This document shows positions 55,649 to 64,000 of a DNA stretch of 64,000 nucleotides, piece after piece. The stretch comes from Steromphala cineraria. Lineage: Eukaryota > Mollusca > Gastropoda > Trochida > Trochidae. Made by a program: the position numbers and the translations under genes. Position 1 is the first letter of the stretch. Every line of letters starts with the position of its first letter. The stretch lies in contig OU744734.1 in the NCBI GenBank assembly GCA_916613615.1, forward strand, positions 33,488,301-33,552,300, read 5' to 3'. The notes under the pieces were generated by a model that saw only the letters and a program-made list of their open reading frames with translations, was not told the DNA's origin and searched no databases.

Positions 55649-57894
55649 ATGCCGGGAGCGCGAGGTCGCAAGCCGCGGGTGGGCGGAGCAGGAGGTGGGA
55701 AGAAGATTCGCATGACTGACGAACCAGATCTGTCGGATGTGCCAATAACAAACCCGGATGGCTCCAGTGATAACATTGAACCTTCCTCCGAAATATCATT
55801 GTGAGCCTTATGATTAGATAACCTTCATTATCCTAAGTAAAAGAGATTTTTACAAACCCAATTCTCCAGCAATTATAATAATTGCTGTATCTAGATAGCT
55901 GGATGTTAAAATACAGTAGAACTCGGATATAACGATTTCCAAGTGACCAAAGAATTTGGCCGCCATGCACAGAGCTCTGGACGGGACTTAAAAATTTGTT
56001 CGCTATATCCATGTTCTACTGTATGTTACCAGTAACCACAACATCAAAGTCATCCTTTGCTATTTTAATATAAGCCCCACCCAGGTATACATATCACTTT
56101 ATAGGTATCAGAATGTGAAAACGGGGGGTGGGGGCGGGGTCTTTAATAAAGTATTTTTCATAAAATTTTGCCATAAACCATGAAGTCCTACAAGCCAAAT
56201 AGGCTAAAAACCACAACATTTTCTTGGTTTCTTAGAGGTGAAATGGTTTAAAGCTATTTATACCCCCGCTACGACGTAGTCGGGGGTATATAGCGCTCCG
56301 CGTGTCCGTCCGTCCGTGCGTGCGTGCGTCCGTCCGTCCGAAATCGTTTCCGGAGCATTACTCAAAAACTATTCCACTTAGAAACTTCAAATTTGGTATG
56401 GGAGTAGCCTATATGGTGCTGTGGTGCCTTTTAGGGGTTTCAGCTCAATGGTCCAAATAATTTTTGAAATTTTGACCAAAAACGGTCTGATTTTTGGACT
56501 TTGTCTCGTTTCCGGAGCATAACTGAAAAACTATACCACTTAGAAACTTCAAATTTGGTATGGAAGTAGCCTATATGGTGCTGTGGTGCCTTTTAGGGGT
56601 TTCAGCTCAATGGTCCAAATAATTTTTTGAAATTTTGACCAAAAACGGTCCGATTTTTGGACTTTGTCTCGTTTCCGGAGCATAACTGAAAAACTATACC
56701 ACTTAGAAACTTCAAATTTGGTATGAAAGTAGCCTATATGGTGCTGTGGTGCCTTTTAGGGGTTTCAGCTCAATGGTCCAAATAATTTTTGAAATTTTGA
56801 CCAAAAACGGTCCGATTTTTGGACTTTGTCTCGTTTCCGGAGCATAACTGAAAAACTATACCACTTAGAAACTTCAAATTTGGTATGAAAGTAGCCTATA
56901 TGGTGCTGTTGTGCCTTTTAGGGGTTTCAACTCAATGGTCCAAATAATTTTTGAACTTTTGACCAAAAACGGTCAAAAAATTTTACTTTATCTTGTTTCC
57001 GGAGCATATATAAATACCAAATGACTTGCACACTTCAACCCAGACTCCGTATATCCATAAATCTCACCTTACGGACAAAGATTTTTCAAACAATGTGTCT
57101 ATATTTCTTAAGAAAAATGACCCAGTTAACCGGACGATTTGCTATCCGGACGATTTTCACCTGTAACCAAAACAAGGTTCGACTGTATAGTGCTGTTGTG
57201 CCCTTTAGGGGTAATTCCAGGGTTCCCAGAATTTTATTCAAAAACTACATGGCCGGGGATGTTTTGAAGTGAAATAGTTTTTAGGGTTGCAAGATCATTG
57301 TGTTCTTAGTCATAATCATAAATTTTCAAATTAATGTTACGTGAAGGCGGTCAAACTCAAGCGGGGGTATGTGAGCCGCGCTCACTTTTGCCTTGTTTAT
57401 TGACCACACACTTTTCTCCCTAGACATGATTTCAACATTTTGATGATTGATTAAAACCTATTTTCCAGCAATGCAATTCCTGAGATGGAAAGCAGTGATT
57501 TTGAGGAACCACCAAAACCCCCGCCGAAACGTAAACGGGCTGCGAAGAAAGATGATGCACGTCCTACTCATGTAAATATATTATTTATCCCTCCTAACTA
57601 GCAGTCATTGTGATGTGTAATTTTAATTGGACATTTATAAAATATATAAATTAGTAGTCAGTGTTGTTTGAACACAAATTATTACCCACTGAACTGGTCT
57701 CCTATAAAAAACATTTTCAACATCATATTAAACTAGGCCTCAATCTCAATAATAGTTTTACAATTTACAATGTTTTTAAGGGAGGAGGAAAGAAGAAGAA
57801 CCAAGGTGGAGGGCGGAAAGCTAAAGCTGTAGACGAGGATTTGCTTGACGGATGTCTCTTTGATGTGGTCAAGGCTGGAAAAGCATCACTACAG
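55649..57894 (+). CDS. STAG exons 1-3: disordered basic N-terminus
   Basis: These exons encode residues 1-123. They open [19 protein letters not shown], then acidic and Ser-rich stretches, a basic [13 protein letters not shown] block likely to act as nuclear localisation or DNA contact, a [16 protein letters not shown] run, and [18 protein letters not shown], the first conserved STAG helix. The low-complexity N-terminus is normal for SA proteins. Exon 3 ends in phase 0, so any alternative exon ending in phase 0 can replace it. Confidence 0.85.
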
Positions 57895-60800
57895 GTATGA
57901 TAAATTGTATATATTTAAGCTGCGACAAATATTTGGGTAAGACATTCCTCATTTTAATTAGATTATTAATTTTGATGTAGAATTTCCTCCCCTTGATCTG
58001 TATCTGATTCATTATATTGAGCTTTTTCCAATTGTTTTGATCCAATATCACAAGCAAGATCAACCAAATTTTTATGCCAGTTTCCAAGATCCTGAAAAAA
58101 GGAAGATTGTTTTTTCTTCCATGGGAAAGTCCTTTATTTTCCCTAATTTGGTAATTTTTAGTGTAGGTTTGACATATTAAAATAATTACCTCCCTTAGAA
58201 ACAAAGATGGAGGCAGGTGTTGATGTTACTCCTGTTAGAATCTATCTTTTACAAGATGTTTTCCATGTTTTCAAAGAAGGCAAGGCCCCACTGCAGGTAG
58301 GCAATGTATAGGTGGTCTAGGGGTCGCCATTTCCTGGCAAAAACAATTGGAACTTAAACTATCGGGATATATACCAGCCATTTTATCAATTCATAGACTA
58401 TCAAAGCTATGCAATTGCACATCAATCGCTTCATGTTACATAAGATATTGGTATTTTTTTGTTTGACTCAAATTACAGCCATAGGCCCATGTCAAAGTAA
58501 CTAATTTTCCAAATGATTACCATATGTAATGTGGTTGAATATCATATTTGAATGTTTTTATTTTTCCAAATTCTTGACATCAGTACTGCAATATCATAAA
58601 AAAACTAAAGATCTAAACCTTTTTAAACTATGGTTAAGCATAAGTGCAAGCTTAGAGTCAGCAGTATTGTGTCTTCAAGCTTCAAGTCTTGAATCAATTT
58701 TCTTTGTATGAAGAAATTCAGTGTAGAAATAAACCATGGAAGGTGGATTTTTTTTTCAGAAAATGCAATTGTTTAATTGGGTTAATTGAATTGACAGGCA
58801 GTGGTTGACGACTGGATTGAGTCGTACAAGGCTGATCGAGACGCTGCGCTGCTGGAGTTGATCCAGTTTTTTATCCAGTGCTCCGGCTGCAAGGGGAAGA
58901 TAACTCCGTACATGTACGCTAACATGGAGCATGCAGAAATCATCAGGAAGATGACAGAAGAGTTTGACGAGGTGGGATTATTGTTCTAAACCTTTTGAAA
59001 CTGTGTCATTCATAAATGCAAGCTTAGAGACATTCAACCAAATTGTGTCTTCAGACTTTCTTAGGGAAATTTGTGGACATGTTGCCTCTCTGTCTCAAAA
59101 GTTAGAAGTGATACTATATTATTGCAAGGTATTTGTCTGTTCACTACCAGCTTCAAGCCTTAGCTGAGCATTCATGAACAATGCATTTCTAAGTATATAT
59201 GAAGGTTTCAATAAGTTATCTGTCGTCAGTTCTTTAGTACAAACTTTAATATGCTGAAATATAGATTCATAAAAAAAAAACTGATATTATTGATATAAGT
59301 TTCGATTAAAAACTGTCATTTGATGATTGTTTCACTACAAACTAACTTTACTATCAAATTATTTACTGCAAACACCATTTTGACAAATTTAAGTCAAAAT
59401 TCATTTGATGAAAGTCTAGATTCACTATTTCAGGACAGCGGTGACTACCCGCTGATTATGGGAGGTCCATTATGGAAGAAGTTCAAGCAGAACTTCAATG
59501 AGTTTGTGCAGGTGTTGGTGCGGCAGTGTCAGTACAGCATCATCTACGACCAGTACATGATGGACAACGTCATCTCCCTCCTCACCGGTCTCACCGACTC
59601 TCAGGTCCGAGCCTTCAGGCACACCAGCACACTCGCAGGTCAGTCATGTACTCATATTGGTATTTTACATGCTTTCTGAACTTAATTCTTCTTTCTCGTG
59701 GTGAGAAGGTTCAAAACTTGATTGTTGAACTTCAAATTTTGTGTTTGGTTCACTGAACCATCCAGCAGGTGTTTCATAAAAAATGTCATATATTTTATGA
59801 TATATACATTATGGATTTAAATATAAATTTAATTTTTTTTTAAGAATATCAGGAAAGTAAAACACTGTCCACAAGACTGCCTAAGTACCAGACTTGAGTT
59901 CCCTTCTTAGCCAGAAAACATATAACAACACCAATCTGGAATTTTAGCCTTCTAAACTGTCTTTTAGTTTTGAACTTTGCCCAGTTTCAACACCCATTGT
60001 GAATTCACATGCTGTATATCAATTTCATAACAAAAGATTGAATAGGAAACAGTCAGTCTGATACTTGAGTTACCATTAACCTCCCACCTACAGCCATGAA
60101 GCTGATGACAGCGCTGGTGGATGTGGCCCTGAACCTGAGTATCAACCTGGACAACACACAGCGCCAGTACGAGTCTGAGCGCGCCAAGCAGCAGTCCAAA
60201 CGAGCCACCGACAGACTGGATCTTCTCATGACCAAGCGACAAGAGGTACGTGCATAACTGCCTTCTGGAGTTATTTGTAAGCATGGTCAACACAATATGA
60301 GACAAAAATAATGATGAACACAAAGTAATATGTTTCTTGAAAATTAAAAGAATCGGTGTATGAGGAATAATGTCATTACTTCCTGAGTTTGTTTTAATTA
60401 GTGTTTTTATTTTATCAAGCAGTCACTTATTCATTCTTTATAATGCTGCGTGCCAAGCTTTGAAGTGCCATCATTTAGCATATTTATCATCTTTGTACAA
60501 TGCTAGACTGCCTACTTATGGTATAATCAAGTTTTTTTTAGCTCATCAGGACTGAAAGTCCAGATGGGCTTATGGCATGGTCCGTTGTCCGGCGTCCGTC
60601 CGTCGTCCGTCCGTCGTCCGTCCGTAAACTTTTGACACTTTCGACTTCTCCTCATGAACCATACACATTAGAGAGCTGAAATTTTGTGTACAGATACCTT
60701 AGCATATGGAGATTCTAATTTGTAACTTTGGTGACTCTGTGACCCCAAATTGGGTCACAGGGGTCACAACTTTAAAAACCTATTTTCATCTTCTTCTCCA

Positions 60801-63800
60801 GTTCCAGAAGGACTAGAGAGTTAAAAATGATATGTGCAGACTCCTTGGCCAATGGGGATTCTAATTTGTAACTTTGGTGACTCTGTGACCCCAAATAGGG
60901 TCACAGGGGTCACAACCTTAAAAACCTATTTTCATCTTCTTCTCCAGTTCCAAAAGGAGTAGAGAGTTAAAAATTATATGTGCAGACTCCTTGGACAATA
61001 GGGATTCTAATTTGTAACTTTGGTGACCCTGTGACCTCAAATAGGGTAACAGGGGTCACAACCTTACAAACCTATTTTCATCTTCTTCTCCAGTTCTAAA
61101 AGGACTAGAGAGTTAAAAACGATATGTGCAGACTCCTTGGCCAATGGGGATTCTAATTTGTAACTTTGGTGACTCTGTGACCCCAAATTGGGTCACAGGG
61201 GTCAAAACTTTAAAAACCTATTTTCATCTTCTTCTCAAGTTCCAAAAGGTCTAGAGAGCTGAAATTATATGTTCAGACTCCTTGGCCAATGGGGATTCTA
61301 AACTGTTGATTTTGTGACCCCATGACCCCAAATAGGGTCACAACCTTAAAAACTTATTTTCATCATCATCTTTAGCTTCTAAAGGTCTATTGAGCTGAAA
61401 GACTGCATGTAGACTTCTTGGCCAATTGGGATTCTAAACTGTAGGTTTCGTGACCCCATGACCCCAAATAGGGTCACAGGGGTCACAATCTTAAAAACCT
61501 ATTTTTCTCCATTAGATGACAGTCTATGGCAAATTTGTTTCTCCTTGGATATTTTAGTGTGGACTTCTTTCACTGTCTGATATTGGCGATCTAGAAAGTG
61601 TTGAATAATAATAAATCATTTGGGTAAAGAAATTTATTCCGAAATCGTTACATTTGTTTTGTAATTTTTTTATAGGTTTTCTTGCAATAGGTAACATCAG
61701 TTTCATTTTTAGCTCATCTGGCCTGTATAAAGCAAACTTGATATGATGCCTGATGAGCTACAGAGCCAATGGCTCTATTTTTTATACAAATCACAATACA
61801 TGACAAGAAGAATGACACAAAGTTTAGTATTTTCTGTTTAACTTTCAAAGAATTTATAAGTCAACAAAATACAAAATTTGTCGATTAGATGCTTTTTTTA
61901 CACAATCGTTGTTTTGTTATGTATTTCAGTTGGAGGAGAACCAGGCAGAAATCAGGAACATGTTGACGTACATATTCAAGGGAGTGTTTGTACACAGATA
62001 CAGGTAGGGTATTGGAGCTTTGTCTCTCATTTTTTGAGCAGAATAAGGTAGTAGTTAGTGCGTTCAGCTTTGTCTCATTATGTTCGGAGGGGCTCTGCAA
62101 ATTGTCTGCAGCATAGAACTGTTCTACACGCAGCAAAAACAGAGTCAGAATCTGTGGGTTGGAAGGACTTTAAGGACTTATTTTCAAATTTGACCTGTGT
62201 ATCAAGGCCCCATTGACAAGACAATTTATCCTGATACTGATAGTCTTACACACTAATGAGATCAATATCAGTTCACTGTAAGAAATGTAAAAGAATCTAT
62301 TGAACTCACTCTGATCTGACATTGATCTTCCAGGGACACCCAGCCCGAGATCCGGTCAATCTGCATGCAGGAGATCGGAGTGTGGATGAAGAAATACCCC
62401 TTCATGTTCCTTGACGACAGCTACCTCAAGTACATCGGCTGGCTCCTCTATGATAAGGTTCGTCCTTAATCTCTACAGTCCTGCAAATGTATGTTTTCAT
62501 GCTGGGAACAAAAAGAGTATTTGTCTATTTGATCTACTCTTGTTTCAGATTGCAGCCCTTCTGTGATATTGATTACAGGAATCATGACTCATTTCAAAAG
62601 AGTAATTTTAATCGACCATAGTTTTTAGATAAGCGATCAGAAATATTAATGCAAGAGTTGATGCTGTCTTCTTGAACTTTTAAACCAGTTTTGTTACTCT
62701 TTTGCAACATGGAACCAGATTCATATAGATGAAAAGCATGCTTCTTACCAAATTATGAAAGCTAGTAAACATCTTCTAGTGTTTTGATTAGAAGCATATC
62801 GTGTTAGTGGTGAACAACTTTGTAAAAATTGTAGCCCCTTTAAACATACCGGTAGAATGCAATTAATTACTCCCAATTCACTTCTTTTATATGGTTGTAA
62901 ACTTCCTTACTAAGATTTGTTCATGGACATGCAGTGTTCAGCCTGAAATCTTTCTTGTAGACATTGTTAAGCAATACAAGACCATGAGCAGTGTTGAAGA
63001 CTTCATTGAAAAAACCAATTTAAGCTTCTTGATGAAAATATATGTATTGTGATTTCAGGTTGGCGATGTACGATCTTGGTGTTTGAAAACTCTGTCTCCA
63101 CTCTACGACTCATACGATCTGTCCGGAAAACTTGAACTCTTCACAAACAGATTCAAGGTAAGATTAATATTTATATCAAGAATTGAATTTGTCAGTCATC
63201 ACTCATGATCTTTTGACATTTAAATGATGAATATTTTCACATTTACTCTATGATGTTTGTTTAGGACCGGATTGTGGAGATGACTCTAGATAAAGAATAT
63301 GATGTGGCTGTCCAAGCTGTCAAACTGGTCGTGAGCATCTTGAGGTAGGTTCATAATACAGCCATATCATGACATTGTTCAATAACTTTAACACTAAGAC
63401 GTTTGTGTACATTATATCTACCTTTTCCCAAAGAAAAGTAAAGTGAAAGCAACATTACATAATGTCGGAAAACATTTTATAAGTCGTTCATAATGCCCTC
63501 CTGAAAAGAAGCATCATCAAAGTGCTTGTAAGAAACGATAGAGAAAAGTAGACAGGCTAGGAGTGGGTTTGTAACAAATTTTCTTTTTTAATTGAATTTC
63601 CATTGACTGTTTAATATAATTTTGTCAATCCCATCAATGCAGGTACAGCGACAACGTGTTGTCCGACAAGGACAGTGAGAACGTGTACGAGTTAGTGTAC
63701 TCGTCTCACCGCCAGGTGGCGCAGGCAGCAGGAGACTTCCTCAACACCAAGCTCTTCAAGCGGGACGACGAGGCCACCAAGAATCTCAAGTCGGCCAAGG

Positions 63801-64000
63801 GAAAGAAGAGGAGTCCCAACACACCACTGATCAGAGATCTGGTGCTCTTCTTTATAGAGAGTGAGGTGAGGCTTTCACAGTTATTACTCATCAAGCTAGA
63901 TTGGAAAGATGGATTTGTCTCTTGTGAGTTAAGAATGGGGGTTTGGTTTGTGGAGGTTTGAATAGCAAGGTCTGTCCTAGATAATTATGTTCCCCCTGAA
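55649..64000 (+). CDS. Cohesin subunit SA/STAG (Scc3), N-terminal 500 residues
   Basis: Coding exons: 55649-55800, 57469-57571, 57781-57894, 58798-58971, 59434-59638, 60094-60245, 61930-62003, 62334-62457, 63059-63157, 63265-63344, 63643-63865. All have GT-AG borders and join in one frame. The gene continues past the window (full SA proteins are about 1200 residues). The ATG at 55649 has an in-frame TAA four codons upstream. Hallmarks: [144 protein letters not shown]. These match the STAG domain and the start of the HEAT region. SA binds the RAD21 kleisin and stabilises cohesin on chromatin. One STAG homologue is expected in a mollusc; STAG1/2-like rather than STAG3-like cannot be decided here. 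Confidence 0.93.
55914..56021. mobile_element. MITE with TA target duplication (Tc1/mariner or pogo-like)
   Basis: Left end CAGTAGAACTCGGATATAAC and right end GCTATATCCATGTTCTACTG are imperfect inverted repeats, directly flanked by TA on both sides (55912-55913, 56022-56023). CAGTAGAAC with a GGATATAAC continuation is typical of small pogo/Tc1-type elements. A further relic with AAGGTTCGACTGTATA lies inside the element at 57173. Confidence 0.72.
56266..57398 (+). mobile_element. Satellite element with 162-bp monomers and TACCCCCGC head hairpin
   Basis: It opens with a hairpin (TACCCCCGCTACGACGTAGT, then CGGGGGTA), followed by GTCCGTCC and GTGCGTGC runs and TTTCCGGAGCAT. Monomers begin CGTTTCCGGAGCAT at 56345, 56507, 56670 and 56832, with a broken one at 56994 (period 162-163). 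The tail has AAGCGGGGGTATGTGAGCC. The plan (hairpin head, GTCC tract, then monomers) parallels the 146-bp family, but the sequences are unrelated. Confidence 0.8.
57895..58206 (+). other. STAG intron 3, first part, no feature seen
   Basis: AT-rich intron up to the duplicated exon at 58207; ends in ATTACCTCCCTTAG, a copy of the AAGGGAGGTAAT motif found widely in molluscs. Confidence 0.6.
58207..58296 (+). CDS. Candidate alternative STAG exon, diverged duplicate of exon 3 end
   Basis: Thirty codons, [16 protein letters not shown] then [14 protein letters not shown], end at the donor CAG|GTAGGC in phase 0, so they splice in frame to AVVDDWIES at 58798. The last 13 residues match exon 3 ([12 protein letters not shown] against [12 protein letters not shown]) at eight positions, seven of which use different synonymous codons. 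The ATG has A at -3 and G at +4 and an in-frame TAA seven codons upstream (58183-58185), which fits an alternative first exon. Acceptors just before or after the ATG (AAAG|ATG, GAG|GCA) would also allow use as an exclusive internal exon. As a first exon it would give an SA protein lacking the basic N-terminus. Confidence 0.6.
58297..58797 (+). other. STAG intron, no feature seen
   Basis: AT-rich sequence between the alternative exon and exon 4. A CTTCAAGC/CAAGCTT-rich patch at 58650-58690 recurs weakly at 59030-59160 after exon 4, suggesting an old local duplication. Confidence 0.5.
58798..60245 (+). CDS. STAG exons 4-6: core of the STAG domain
   Basis: Exons 58798-58971, 59434-59638 and 60094-60245 encode residues 124-300. 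They hold the most conserved part of the family: [69 protein letters not shown] and [15 protein letters not shown], followed by a long charged helix ([16 protein letters not shown]). In human SA2 this region forms the N-terminal helical repeats that bind RAD21 and DNA. Confidence 0.9.
60246..61929 (+). other. STAG intron 6, largely one satellite element
   Basis: The element at 60535-61784 takes up most of it. The remaining flanks are AT-rich without exon signal. Confidence 0.7.
60535..61784 (+). mobile_element. Satellite-bearing element, 146-bp monomers, full length
   Basis: The most complete copy: head TTTTTAGCTCATCAGG with hairpin, GGGCTTATGGCATGG, (GTCC)n, GTAAACTTTTGACAC. It has about six monomers (AAAAACCTATTTTCATC at 60774, 60920, 61066, 61212, 61348 and 61493). 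The 3' part contains CACTGTCTGATATTGGCGAT, TTTTTAGCTCATCTGGCC and the terminal hairpin AGAGCCAATGGCTCT. Its last 280 bases are nearly identical to 30130-30410. No coding capacity. Confidence 0.85.
61930..63865 (+). CDS. STAG exons 7-11: start of HEAT-repeat region
   Basis: Exons 61930-62003, 62334-62457, 63059-63157, 63265-63344 and 63643-63865 encode residues 301-500. Markers: [97 protein letters not shown] and [13 protein letters not shown]. The stretch of [10 protein letters not shown] to LDKEYDVAV is the stromalin conservative domain of the family. The last exon ends GAG|GTGAGG in phase 0 and the next exon lies outside. Confidence 0.9.
62458..63058 (+). other. STAG intron 8, no feature seen
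   Basis: AT-rich sequence with clean splice borders (AAG|GTTCGT and ATTTCAG); no repeat or coding signal recognised. Confidence 0.6.

Larger units (their letters stand above)
55801..57468 (+). other. STAG intron 1, filled by two transposable elements
   Basis: Holds a TA-flanked MITE (55914-56021) and a 162-bp satellite element (56266-57398). No exon recognised. Confidence 0.7.

Overview
The window is animal nuclear DNA, most likely from a mollusc and probably a bivalve. The background is AT-rich, genes are split into short exons with GT-AG introns, and repeats fill much of the sequence. Several repeats are of a kind common in bivalve genomes: elements starting TTTTTAGCTCAYC with (GTCC)n tracts and inner minisatellites, the motif AAGGGAGRTAACTC, and GTGAGTGAGTT/TTTAACGC relics. 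Lineage and gene names come from motif recall and hand translation, not from a database search.

Layout. (1) Positions 1 to about 1812 hold the 5' part of a non-LTR retrotransposon on the minus strand. Its ORF1 carries an N-terminal hydrophobic segment and a 2A-like motif (DVESNPGP). Its ORF2 endonuclease start lies in the same frame as ORF1, separated by one TAG. (2) Positions 5563 to 40282 on the plus strand hold the C-terminal part (637 residues in eight core exons) of an espin-like actin-bundling protein: proline-rich tracts, a WH2-like motif and three WKR motifs. A TATA box plus a nine-codon first exon at 2890 to 2997 may drive a short isoform. Two tiny phase-matched cassette exons lie at 32699 and 32935. 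The introns hold SINEs, minisatellites, palindromes, MITE-like hairpins and a 5.6 kb block of modular satellite elements (24756 to 30410). (3) Positions 50413 to 45347 on the minus strand encode a complete four-exon SNAPC5 homologue (130 residues), converging tail to tail with the espin gene. (4) Positions 55649 to the right edge on the plus strand encode the first 500 residues of a cohesin STAG/SA (Scc3) subunit in eleven exons. Between its exons 3 and 4 lies a diverged duplicate of the end of exon 3, with its own ATG in a good context.

The three host genes do not form a pathway: actin bundling, snRNA transcription and sister-chromatid cohesion. The most notable observations are the duplicated STAG exon with almost wholly synonymous differences at matching residues, the retroelement gene arrangement, the candidate short-espin promoter with its microexons, and satellite elements that share one head module but carry different repeat bodies.
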